This document shows positions 1-11,648 of a stretch of DNA of 64,000 bases, in pieces. Source of the stretch: Artemisia argyi (lineage: Eukaryota > Streptophyta > Magnoliopsida > Asterales > Asteraceae); the NCBI GenBank assembly GCA_030686995.1, contig CM060704.1, positions 109,684,542 through 109,748,541 on the forward strand, written 5' to 3'. How positions within the stretch are numbered: the first letter of the stretch is position 1; each line of letters starts with the position of its first letter. Below the pieces are notes generated by a model, which was given only the letters and a program-made list of their open reading frames with translations, ran no database searches and had not been told where the DNA came from. Made by a program: the position numbers and the translations under genes.

Positions 1-862
1 CAAGAACCAGTTACAAGCAACGAGGAGTTGGTAGAGGTAGGTTGGTACATGACACACGTCATGCGGATTGGGTATCCCTGAACAGCAAACCAACTAGATT
101 CACGCAAGAGAACGAACTAAGTTGAAAGCTTTGCCTTGGAGAGGTATGATACAATTTTGGTAAACACGAGAGATTGAACCTTTGGTATACTGGACCAATT
201 AAGATTCATTTTAGAATCGACCAGCTGACATATAAGAATTGAGTTCTGGCAGAGTTCAGCAACATATATTACCTATATTACATTATAAACCTGAAGAAGC
301 ACTGATCATCTATTGACGAACCAAACTCGGAAAAAGCCAAACTCACTATTCCAATAGGCATTCATGAAATAACCAGAAATTTCCTACAAGTCAAGAATCA
401 ATTACAAATTCTATAAGTTGTAAACCATTAAAACTTCAAATTGGTAGCCGGATCATGTTGAAAGTTCTGCCTAGGAAAGGCATGATATTATTCGGAAAAA
501 TTTGGAAAGTTAAAACTGATATACACTGGACCATGTAATATTTCAGATAGAGTAGGCCTAGTGGCCATCAGACTTGAGCCTTGTTAGAGAACAGCCGGAT
601 TACACAACTATGTTTCACCTATTCAAACCCCAGGAAATGACTTTCAGATTAGTCACTTATGATTCTATTGGAAGGAATCCAACCCAATGACAAACCTAAA
701 CCTAGAAATCATGGACTGTTAGGTCGAACGATTGAAACAGAGTCGAATTCCTATAATGAAAGTTGGCTGGAATTCTCAACTATTATCATCTTTTCACCAA
801 TACCACTCCAGAGACCAACACAAACTGAACTTCGGGACGAAGTTCCTATTAGAGGGGAAGAC
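1..862 (+). pseudogene. Decayed 3' end of gypsy pol (element G)
   Basis: Heavily degraded remnant of the integrase C-terminal part of a Ty3/gypsy pol. Around 430-600 the sequence still aligns by eye with the '[16 protein letters not shown]' and '[18 protein letters not shown]' stretches of the intact elements in this window, but in shifting frames and with stops. Near 730-780 'KQSRIPIMKVGWNSQ' matches the chromodomain-like tail, and 'LNFGTKF' at about 825-850 matches the peptide that precedes the 3' LTR in element E. No usable reading frame remains. The upstream part of the element lies outside the window. The decay contrasts with the well-preserved LTR that follows. Confidence 0.75.
851..862 (+). 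other. Polypurine tract of element G
   Basis: AGAGGGGAAGAC lies directly against the TGTCAC start of the following LTR, the expected place for the plus-strand primer of an LTR retrotransposon. Confidence 0.7.
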
Positions 863-908
863 TGTCACAACTCGTAATTTCCGGTCATTTTCCAAACCTC
901 GACAATTT

Positions 909-1052
909 ACTATTCACAAGTTACTATTCATCATTTACTATTCATTGATCACTATTCATCATTTTCGAGGTCAATTTGACATTCTGAGAAGCGTTCAAAA
1001 ATTTTACTATTCACTTGACACTATTCATTTCCAGAAGAAATGTCACTATTCA
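909..1052 (+). repeat. ACTATTCA word cluster
   Basis: Seven exact copies of ACTATTCA start at 909, 923, 937, 951, 1006, 1020 and 1045. The first four are spaced exactly 14 bp apart. The cluster lies 46 bp inside the LTR, in what should be U3. Confidence 0.8.
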
Positions 1053-3812
1053 CGTGTATTACTCATGTCATCGTAAATTTAGTTTACGAGTATTCAAATT
1101 CGCGTAACCGTATTGGTTCAGGTGCGAACTCATGCATTATCATTTGGGACATCTCATACGGACTAGAAATAGTCTGCATATCATCTTTATGGCACTTGCA
1201 TACTATTCCACTCGTAGGATAATTAAATTAGTACTTTTGGTATAATTAACTTTTACTTATAATTATTTCTATATAAACGTTAACAAATGATCAATAATGT
1301 GACTAACACGTCCCACACTCCCGACTATGATCCCAATATATTTTTATATTCATTTTTATAATATAAAAATTATAACATTAATTTACCCGGTGTTTTGGAA
1401 ATTTATTTAATTTATATCGTACGCCTAATTCATTTACGACGGTTTTCGTAAAAACTAAACAATAATCATCCAAACACTCAATATTGATACCCAACATATT
1501 TTTACAATTTTTACAACTTTATTTTATCCCGGTTAACTCCGTTAAAATTTATTTTTAGTTAACTCGGTACCCGGTACACCTTAAAACTACAAATAAATAC
1601 ACAAATCATCACCTAATACCACAAATTCTTACACAACCCATCATTTTTCTTCCTTCCTCCATCTTGCCGCCCCTCCCCTCCTTACCAATCAACTTACACA
1701 CTTGAATTTCCTACTAACTCATTAAAACCTTGTCATAACTTGTCTAGAATAGAAAATATAAAAACATAAAACTACACTTTTTCATTCATTTCCAAAATCA
1801 AAACAAGTAAACTTTCTCTTTTCTCTCTTCTCTTGTGGTGTTCGGCCAAGGATCAAGGAGCAAGAAAACATCATCAACTTTCCAAGAAAAATATATAAAC
1901 AAGATCATCTAAGGTTCCTTTAAGGGTTTTGCAATACAAACTTAAGGATTTCCTAACTTTCCACCATCATAAACCCATCTATCTTTCAAGTAAGTGTATG
2001 AAACCTATTTTTATAATTTTACCAAGCTTTTATAATACTCATATGATTTATATACAAGATCTACATGCATAAGTTACTTATACCACTTTATTTTATAAAC
2101 TTTTAACTTTTGAGCCATAGAAATAGATTATAGGTAGATCCTTGTTAGATCCACTTGATTTTTGATGTTTAGGAACCCATGACACCCTAAGAAGGTGTAT
2201 GGTAGGATTAGACTAGTTTTGTGGTGATTGAAAGTGGTTTGGTTGAAGTTGGAACAAGTTAGAAACTAGGAAAATCTATTTTTAACACTTTCAAAATGTT
2301 GCTGTCCCTTTTTGGCAAACGTGGAAAGATCAGGGGCAAGGGTGTAACTTTTGACCAAAGATTTAGAAAATACTCTCCGATACGAAACTATAGCCGAAAA
2401 CGGGGATAAAAACGAGTTAATAACGAAGGAGATATGATTTTTGTAAATTTAACGACGAAAACTATTTTCTGAAAAACTGCATGGTGTTTGACAGTTTTCG
2501 ACTGGCAAATATAGGCATTAAACATAACCTAGAGGAGCCGAGTTATCAAAAATATATTAGTACTTACTAAAACGAATCCGTGGACATAAAGGACGAGTAA
2601 AATGAGCTTAAAACGACCAAGTTATACACGTTTTAATATCGTCAAAACTATATACATATATATAGTCACTACTAGAAAAATAATAACTTACGTACTAAAT
2701 GGTATATTTTCTAGAAATATTACTAAGGACTATATTCTTAACAAATGAAATACGTATGACCCAAAAGAATATTTATACGACATAACGACGTTATTTTAAG
2801 GTTTTCGATACGAGGAATATAACGCTAACATTTTTATACGAGATAATACGACAAGTTATATACTTCCCTATTTGGACTTATTTTTCCTAAGTATGGAAAC
2901 TATTTTACTATGACAATAACGAGTATTTCCAAATTACGTGTGGTATAGGTATCATGTGCATGTGCATTCATTACATTACGGCTTGATCTAAATTAGATCA
3001 CGATTATCCATTTAGGTTGCGGCTAGTGTTCGCGCCTCATTGTCCCGACTACTTTACCATCGTTGTACCATCTTAGTACTATCACTCCAGGTGAGTCTTC
3101 ATAGCCCCGTTTTTAGTACTTATTTGATTTTAAATCCCACGGGGGAGAATACATTGCACAATTATTTTTTTTTGTACATGCCCAAGTATTAAATTTCATA
3201 CATTGTTTAAGTTGTTAGTACTATCACTTCAAGTCCCCTTTATTATCATGGACCGTTAATTATATTGCCAAGCGAGAGTGAGTGGATAGATCTATCGAGG
3301 GTGACTCCTCCATTCGTGTTTGGGTTGCTCCATAAGGAAAACGAATGCATTTCATGTCTGAATAATTTGAGTGCCTGATAAACACTCCTTTGGGACCAAT
3401 TTTTGTACGTCGAGCTTCGTTGCCATGAGCTTAAGAGACAATGCAGCTTTTTGACATTTTAGTACTTTACTTTATACTTGTGGTTAATGTACATACGATT
3501 TAACTTATAAACCTATGATTATTCACCAACTTTATGTTGACCGTTTTTTTTTCGCAATGTATTTCTCAGGTAACTAAGGTAGTTCATGTGCATACATTTG
3601 GACCTTCATGGAGTCGCGGAGTCGACGCGTCTCACCTTATATTTTCTGCACTTATGAAACGTTTGATCTTGTGGAACTTATTTTAACTAAATTGGCAATA
3701 ACTTTTGGGACCTAAGTTTTGTAAACTCTGAATGTTTTAAATGATCAAACGCTGTGTTTTCTAAACGACACTTTAGGTCGTTCAATGTAACTGTAACGAT
3801 GGTGCTATGACA

Positions 3813-3865
3813 GTCACCCCCAGGTATTCCATTCCGCTGCCATTCAGGTATTTTGGGGGTGTGAC
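3813..3865 (+). other. Terminal LTR hairpin (element G)
   Basis: GTCACCCCCA (3813-3822) can pair with TGGGGGTGTGAC (3854-3865) around a loop containing TTCCGCTG. The right arm is the end of the LTR itself. The same arrangement is seen in A and F. Confidence 0.6.
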
Positions 3866-3866
3866 A

Positions 3867-6728
3867 AAGTAAGTCATCCGAAAAGCAGTTTGATGACGTA
3901 CCTATCGTTAGGGATTTCCCTGAAGTATTCCCTGAAGAATTACCTGGTATTCCACCCGTACGTCAAGTAGAATTTCAGATTGAACTAGTGCCTGGAGCGG
4001 CACCAGTAGCTAAAGCACCTTATAGGCTAGCGCTATCTGAAATGGAAGAGTTGTCAGAACAACTAAAGGAATTATCGGATAAAGGATTTATTCGACCAAG
4101 CTCATCACCTTGGAGAGCTCCAATTTTGTTCGTTAAGAAGAAGGATGGATCCTTTCGAATGTGCATCGATTACCGGGAGTTGAATAAACTTACGGTAAAG
4201 AATCGATATCCATTACCTTGAATTGATGAACTGTTTGACCAATTGCAAGGATCAAGTGTGTACTCAAAAATTGATCTGAGATCAGGATATCATCAGCTAA
4301 GAGTTCGAGAAGAAGATATTCCGAAAACTGCATTCAGAACGCGCTATGGTCACTACGAATTTCAAGTAATGCCGTTCGGTCTGACCAATGCACCAGCAGT
4401 TTTCATGGATTTAATGAATCGAGTATGCAAACCTTACTTGGATAAGTTTGTAATAGTATTCATCGACGATATTTTGATCTACTCTCACAACAAAGAAGAA
4501 CACGCGGGACATTTACGAATTATTCTAGAACTGCTCAAGAAGGAAGAATTGTACGCTAAGTTCTCTAAGTGCGACTTTTGGATTCACATCGTACAGTTTT
4601 TAGGACACATCATTGATAGTCAAGGCATTCACGTACACCCTGCAAAGATTGAGGCTGTTAAAGGTTGGTCATCTCCTACAAACCCCACGAAGATTCGTCA
4701 ATTTTTAGGTCTCGCAGGTTACTACCGAAGATTTATAGAAGGATTCTCCAAGATTGCAAAACCTTTGACTAAACTGACCCAAAAGAATGAGAAGTACATC
4801 TGGGAAGAAAAGGAAGAAGCAGCCTTCCAGTTGTTAAAACAAAAGCTTTGTGAAGCTCCAATATTAGCCCTCCCAGAAGGAAATGAGGACTTTATAGTAT
4901 ATTGCGACGCATCTTATCATGGACTAGGAGCAATCTTGATGCAAAGAAGCAAAGTGATAGCTTATGCATCCCGCCAACTGAAGAAACATGAGGAAAACTA
5001 CACGACTCATGACTTGGAGTTAGGAGCTGTAGTGTTTGCGCTCAAGTTATGGAGACACTACTTATATGGCACCAAATGTACCGTATACACCGACCACAAG
5101 AGTCTTCAACACATTTTGGATCAGAAGGATTTGAATATGAGGCAACGTCGCTGGCTAGAGTTGCTCAGCGATTATGATTGTGAGATCCGTTACCACCCAG
5201 GAAAGGCTAATGTAGTAGCAGATGCGTTAAGCCGAAAAGAACGATTGAAACCCCTTCGAGTTAGATCACTAGGGATGACTATCCACTCACCCCTTCCATC
5301 CCAAATCCTTACCGCGCAGAACGAAGCACTTAAAGAAGAAAACCGACCCAAAGAAAAGATTTACGGTATGCCCGAGAATAAGAATGGTTTCGTGAAGAAA
5401 TCCGACGGAACATTATGTTTCAAGGACAGAAGTTGGATCCCTACGATTGGAGGTATTCGTGAACTCATCATGTATGAGTCCCACAAATCAAAATACTCCA
5501 TTCATCCAGGTTCCGACAAGATGTATCAGGATTTAAAGAGACTATATTGGTGGCCAAACATGAAGGCTGACATCGCAGAATATGTCAGTAAATGTTTGAC
5601 ATGTTCAAGGGTAAAGGCAGAACATCAGAAACCTTCAGGCTTACTTGTACAACCAGAACTTCCTATGTGGAAATGGGAACGAATTACTATAGACTTCATC
5701 ACCAAACTCCCAAGAACCTCATCCGGACACGACACAATATGGGTTATTGTGGATCGTCTAACAAAATTCGCACATTTTTTACCTATCAAAGAAACCGATG
5801 AGATGAATACACTTGCTCAGATATATGTGAAGGAAATTGTCACTCGACATGGAGTACCAATTTCGATTATCTCGGATCGAGATAGTCGTTTCACCTCTCA
5901 CTTTTGGAAGTCATTACAGAAAGCCTTAGGAACTAAACTAGATATGAGCACAGCATACCACCCTCAAACTGATGGTCAAAGTGAAAGAACTATCCAAACC
6001 TTGGAAGATATGCTCCGAGCATGCGTTATCGATTTTAGAAAAGGTTGGGTAAGCACTTACCATTAGCAGAGTTTTCATACAACAATAGTTACCACGCTAG
6101 TATAAAAGCAGCACCCTTCGAAGCACTGTATGGTAGAAAGTGCAGATCGCCCGTCTGTTGGGCAGAAGTCGGAGAAAGACAACTTATAGGACCAGACCTT
6201 GTTAGGGAAACAACCGAGAAAATTGTTAAGATTAAGCAACGATTACAAGCAGCCCGAGACCGACAGAAAAGCTACGCAGACCTAAAAAGGAAACCCATGG
6301 AATTTCAAATAGGAGACAGAGTCTTATTGAAAGTATCTCCCTGGAAGGGAATGGTACGATTTGGAAAGCATGGAAAGTTGAACCCCAGATACATCGGTCC
6401 ATTCAAAATCCTGGAAAGGATAGGACCCGTGGCTTATAGACTAGAACTACCCGAAGAACTTAGTCGGATTCACGACACCTTTCATGTGTCAAACCTTAAG
6501 AAGTGTTTATCCGATGAATCTCTCGTGATTCCATTGAAAGAGATTCGACTAGATGATAACCTTATCTTTACCGAGGAACCCATTGAAATCATGGATAGAG
6601 AAGTCAAACAACTAAAACAAAACCGTATCCCTATTGTCAAAGTTCGTTGGGACTCCAAGCGAGGACCGGAATATACCTGGGAGCGCGAGGATCAGATTCG
6701 CTCCAAGTACCCACATCTCTTCACCTAA
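3867..6728 (+). pseudogene. gag-pol fragment of A, int1 (5'-truncated)
   Basis: Starts in the linker after the protease and runs through RT, RNase H, integrase and the chromodomain-like tail of a Ty3/gypsy polyprotein. The RT core has '[20 protein letters not shown]' and 'FIDD'; the RNase H end keeps the canonical '[14 protein letters not shown]'; integrase has the D, D and E positions. It is broken by a TGA at 4219-4221 (CGA in the other copies) and by a one-base deletion near 6047 that shifts the integrase frame. It lacks the TAA and TGA stops that int2 and int3 share in this region, and differs from them at roughly two dozen codons, so it is a separate lineage within the array. Gag and protease are missing because element G interrupts it. 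Confidence 0.9.
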
Positions 6729-9050
6729 GACACCCTCGACAACTATCTTAGACTACAATTCCGGGACGGAATTCCCTGTAAGAGGTAGGTAATGTAACCT
6801 CTCGTAAATTTCCCTTACGATTAGTAAATGCAAACAAATAAATAAAAACGATGTTACGATAAATTAACACCATTTTACGGGTAACAAAATTTTTTTTTGA
6901 TATGGCTTGATATTGAACCACTACGATAACTGTGATTGACCGTTTACCCAGGAACGATGCTTACACACAACCTAGGTTGCCTATAATTATTGCGAACGAT
7001 AAATAATTATATAACGCGTTTATATTTAATAATACGTTTCGTCTAAATAACGTATACTATTTATATATTCCCCGAACCTACGAAACTTCCTGAGAACGCT
7101 CACTAATATTTTTGAACTTCGACACGATAATCGAAACACCCCAGGTGGGCCGCCAACACCCTTTGGGCCTCGTAATCCAATACATAACCAAACGGACCAG
7201 TTTTATTCTTTCTTTTGTTTTGGGCCGACACACAAAACCTGAGCCCAGTTACAAGCCCAAACGCACCCCTTTTGTTATTTTAGTTTTGTTTCTGCCAGTC
7301 TCGACACTCCCAAACGCACCCTAGTATTCTACGATTTCTACACATAACGAACCTATTTTCTTACACATTACGATTTACCTAGTGCCCAAGATACACACTA
7401 GACATAAACATTACTCACTCACTTTCGTTTACTACCCTAAAAACGTTCAAAGTAAATCACCAAACGTTCCAAGGAGATAAGTCCAAAAACGTGTCAAGAC
7501 ATTCCTTTCTCACCACCCATGCTCTCCAATCCCATCTAAATGAACAATGTGCAAACATGAAAGATCAGGAATGAATAGGGATTTACTTACACAAGATCTA
7601 GCCATGTAAACAATCGATTGGGCATTGTTTGTGGCAATACTATTCGCCCTCACATGCTACACCAACACTTGTGAGCCTACCTTGTTTCTACTCTTCAAAA
7701 ACTGCCCATATAAGACCTCCCATGCAACCTTGGACGTTACATGCACTTAAACACACCACTACACATAAAATACCAACGAGAAGACGTAATGGAGGGACAA
7801 ACGGATTGCAAGGAGAACCACATCTCACAACGAACCTAGGACGTCAAGCAAAGTACCTCTTGGACCATTGGAACAACGTGAAGTGAACCACGGAGCTGTT
7901 GAACCATCACACGAACCATACACTCATTTTACACCACCTTTTCTAGGTGAGGTGAGACCACGAACTTTTCTTTCTATTTTTATATATACGTATGAGTATA
8001 CTATGCACAATCACTTGGAACCTATAAATCGTAAATCTTAAAAACAACGTATACATTTTATGTGTTATACTATTTCTTAGTTATCGCATTAACGAGTATC
8101 TATAATAATATTGAACTTATATTAACGAATACATACTAAAAATCACACGTTTCTAAGTTGTAGTGAACCTATACGATTTCTACTAAAACACTTAGTTTAT
8201 TTTCAAACTTTATAAAGTTTACATATTGAGTTTTGGCCTACACTTTGGCCTCGCCATTCTAAATTTCAACACACGACCCATTAATATTTTTGTACGATCT
8301 ATTAGCCTAGCTTGTAAAGAAACGAGAATGATAAATAATACAACTTAACAACACCGTTTGATCACCTAACGAGACTTAAAGCAAATCGCTATTAGAACCA
8401 GTTTTCAGAAACATTAAAAACCTTACGTGGGCCAAAAAGCCCAAAAAGCTTATTTTAGCTTATTACGATAAGCTAGGAGTATAAGCTATTTTGAAACGTT
8501 TTTATAACTTAAAATGATGGATTTCGACTAACCTAGTGTTCCCCCAAACCTCTTGGATCATAAAATCTTAACGGGCCCTTATTTTGGCTCGTTAAGCCCA
8601 CTAAATGAAATAAGCTAATAAAAAGCTAATAAGCTATGAAAATAAGCTTTTCTAAACATTCTGAGCTTAATGAAATAATAAAAATGCTAAGTTTTGAATT
8701 TGGTAAAGTTTGGACTATTTTTGCAAATGTTCGAAGGTTAGGGACTAGAATTGCCAAAATTGTAAACTTGGGTGAAAAGTATAAAAACTATTTTTCTAAA
8801 GGGTATAAACTGTAAATATTGAAACTTAGGGATAATGAATGTAAATATTTGATATTTGGACTAAAAATGTAAATATATATAACTTTTGGACTAACGACGT
8901 AAATGTTTTCCGTTAAGGGTAAAAAGTGTAAAATTGAGAAACATGAAGGATTGAATAGTAATATTGATTTTAATAAAAACTTTATATATATTTATACTTA
9001 TATATATATATTTGAATATATATTAAAACGATAAATAATAAAACGTAACT

Positions 9051-9053
<3 letters not shown>

Positions 9054-9103
<50 letters not shown>
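9054..9103 (+). repeat. (TA)25 tract in LTR1
   Basis: Uninterrupted TA dinucleotide run of 50 bp. The same site holds 62 bp in LTR2 and 96 bp in LTR3. Confidence 0.95.
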
Positions 9104-9106
<3 letters not shown>

Positions 9107-9970
9107 CGAATAAAACAATACGTAACCATTATTTATTTTTATACGACGTAACACATCACGTATGCACTTTATCGATTTCTTATAATTAATAATAAACGTT
9201 CGCAATAAAACGAGACTTAAGAACTGAAACGTGCCATATCTTTTAGGTTGTGTGTGAAGCCGTTGCCTTGCATCGTTGAGATTACAATTGTTCTACTATC
9301 CTACTAAGGTGAGTTCATAGCCCACACTTAACTGATTTCTGTGGGGGGGATACATGCTCAAAAACCGAACACAAGTCTTTTCCTGATCTTATTATTGCTT
9401 AAGTAGCTATTGCCAAAAGTCCCTCGATCATGAACCTTAATCACTTGAAAAGTGAACGTAAATAATTGTGAATAGATCTATTAGGGATTGACAATCCCCA
9501 TTTGGTTGCTAGAGGAAAGTCACCAAATGCACGTCATTTGAATATAATAGGTTACTGGCAAATACCTATCTTGGGGGCTATATATTTTACATCATTATTA
9601 TGAAAATATTGATGTCTGTTGAATCGTTGAGTGTCATGAGCTTAATGCAAAAATGAATGTGATTTCTAACTTGTTTATTTGTATCGATATTACAATAAAC
9701 ATCTATCTCTTGTGTTCAAACTCTTAGATATAAACCTATGAATTTCACTCAACTTTTGTTGACTTTTAGCATGTTTATCTCAGGTAACTAAATGGGATGG
9801 ATGGCAACGGCACGAAGTGGGCAAATAAAGAAACGTTTATTTCTCTTTAAATAAAACTTGTTGTTAAATAACGAATTCTCTTGGAATTATGAATATTTGG
9901 TATTTTAAATAAAACTTAAAACGATCACTTGAATCGTTTTCTATAATTGTGACGAAAGATCCACAATATA

Positions 9971-10032
9971 ATACCCCAAAAGTCTTCCGCTGACATTTTA
10001 AGTCTTCCGCTGTATTGATCGATTTTGGGGGT
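9971..10032 (+). other. Terminal LTR hairpin (element A)
   Basis: ATACCCCAAAA (9971-9981) can pair with TTTTGGGGGT (10023-10032), with two AGTCTTCCGCTG repeats in the loop. Copies at 19379-19441 in LTR2 and 28817-28878 in LTR3. It lies right against the LTR end and the primer binding site. Confidence 0.6.
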
Positions 10033-10041
10033 GTTATAGAT

Positions 10042-10054
10042 TGGCATCAGAGCT
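10042..10054 (+). other. Primer binding site, int2
   Basis: TGGCATCAGAGCT, three bases after the LTR end, differs little from the initiator-methionine tRNA complement (TGGTATCAGAGCC, seen intact in element F). Confidence 0.75.
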
Positions 10055-10259
10055 ACGGTTATAGTGAACCAAGTGTTTTTGGGAACATTGGACTATAACT
10101 ACACTTTAAACGGGACAAAATTTTCATAAAATACCATCCTACGCCCTTCGTGCCTACGCATCCCAGTAATTGGTAAAAAGTATTATTTACCTTTATAGCA
10201 TTTTTAAATTGGTTATAATTATGCTTACATTTACTAATCGGGAAATTTATTACAGTATC

Positions 10260-11312
10260 ATGTCTTCGAACACCCACCCTATCAGCTTGTCCTCAAACTC
10301 AGGAACTGAAGATGTTACTTCAGCCTATGCTACCTCACCTATGCCTATGTCTCCTGCTACCGACAGATACATGCAAAGCCAGCAATTTCTGCCAGCATCT
10401 GACACAGAGGCTTCTCCTCTGGCAACATCTGGTCCGATTCGCCGATCTAGGCAAATTAGACAACTTCAACCGTATGAAGCAAGTACTGCTGTACCAGCAC
10501 CAGCTCTTGCCATACCACCTGAATCAGTTGTGCCATCACCACCTGCACCACCAGTAATACCACCAGTACCAACTATCTTCTACAGCCAAACTACTACTGT
10601 GCCACTAACACCATCACCTATAGTATCACCTCCACTAGCATCACCACCAGCACCTTACCGAAGTGTCCCTCTAACACCTCACCGAAAGATTTACCCAATC
10701 CGCCCAACCGCCTCAGAATCTAGTATTCACCGTAGTCGCCGAAGGACCCACAAACGGGCAGATGCTCGTAAATGGTCTTTCTTATTGCCCATTATGTGAT
10801 ATTGGAGATCTCAAGAAGGAACACCAACAACAAGGGAACTTGGGGAAAGTTCTTACTCTACCTCCCGAATACTGCCAGTCACTGGGGAACCCATACACCA
10901 TACCATACCATTGTTAGCTGCAAGAATGGTTCGCCACGAAGACCGACTTGATTCCATCGCTAGTATACTCAACAAGATTCCACAGGAACTTCTAGAAACC
11001 TTTGAAGATGACATGAACAGTCTCATAATTGGTCATCTTGCAGTAGAGGATAAGGTCGAAAAGTTGGATTCTCTATTTTGGGAATCAATGGAATTCATAG
11101 GAGCTCTTTGTGGGGCTAACACTTCAACCGAAATAGCATTGGGGACTTTAGACCGAGAAATTGAAAGGATCAATACTGAAAACCTACGCCTTAGGCAAGC
11201 CCTGCTAGAAGCTCGAGAAAGGGAGAGAGCTCGAGATCAAACCATGGAAACCATGTCCACTGCCATTCAAGAACTCCAAAACCGCCTAGACAAGGCCTTA
11301 GGAAAACCATGA
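10260..11312 (+). pseudogene. Pre-gag frame of A, int2 (one stop)
   Basis: A 350-codon frame between the primer binding site and gag, broken once by TGA at 10797-10799; the frame is otherwise open to 11312. The first ATG is 10260; an upstream open stretch has no ATG. The N-terminal half is rich in Pro, Ser and Thr; the second half, from about 10910, reads as a helical coiled coil with regular Leu and charged residues ('RINTENLRLRQALLEARERE'). I see no zinc finger, catalytic motif or membrane segment. A frame in the same place, with the same start context, occurs in element F. Such N-terminal frames occur in daisy-family gypsy entries, but I know of no proven role. TTACTAAT (10231) and TTACAG (10250-10255) just before the ATG look like a branch point and splice acceptor. 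The 336 bp from here to gag hold no evident gene. Confidence 0.7.
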
Positions 11313-11648
11313 GACCACCACCTTGTTAAGAAAAATCAATGTCCTACAGATAAGAATATCTTGTCGTGTTTTGTAAACATTTGCACAAGTACAAATAAGT
11401 GTTGTAACACCGTGACATTGATTTATGGAAGTTTATTTTATCTTTATTTACGTTGCATTATATCGTAATATATTGGTTCATACAGGTCAAACTTATTCGT
11501 TATGTATGTCATCCCAACATACGAAAACTTACGATGATCGAATCATTGTAACTACGACCTATATTTAACTATTCATTACTCGATATGTATTTTCAACGTG
11601 ATAAGATTATTATAAATGTTCTAATAATATACCTTCTTTTATAGCAAT

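Larger units (their letters stand above)
863..3866 (+). repeat. 3' LTR of element G (3004 bp)
   Basis: Bounded by TGTCACA and TGTGACA, a canonical TG...CA pair with inverted ends. It follows a polypurine tract and runs straight into the pol of element A at 3867, so G appears to have inserted into A; the bases after the LTR (AAGTA) would be the target duplication, but the matching left flank is outside the window. The 5' end holds seven ACTATTCA words (909-1052). The last 800 bp share blocks with the LTRs of A and F: a 'CAGGTGAGTCTTCATAGCCCC' block near 3089, 'CATGAGCTTA' near 3425, 'TTTCTCAGGTAACTAA' near 3564, and a terminal hairpin. No gene is visible in it. Confidence 0.85.
6793..10038 (+). 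repeat. LTR1 of array A (3246 bp)
   Basis: Starts TGTAACCTCT directly after the purine-rich GTAAGAGGTAGGTAA and ends GTTATA just before a primer binding site at 10042. The end is TA, not the canonical CA, in all three LTRs of the array. Contents: a pyrimidine-rich 5' half, AAGCTTATT-type words at 8440-8660, a stretch of 'ggactaaaaatgtaaat' phrases at 8700-8950, a (TA)25 tract, and a conserved 3' module with terminal hairpin. No gene seen. Confidence 0.92.

Noticed and set aside
7112..7886. Short open frames in the A LTRs (7112-7324, 7629-7886 and their copies)
   Set aside because: They are repeated in each LTR with no domain or conserved start context; chance frames in LTR DNA.
10170..10259. 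Start of the A pre-gag frame at 10170 instead of 10260
   Set aside because: 10170 is a TTG codon; the first ATG in this phase is 10260, and the preceding DNA looks like a splice acceptor region.
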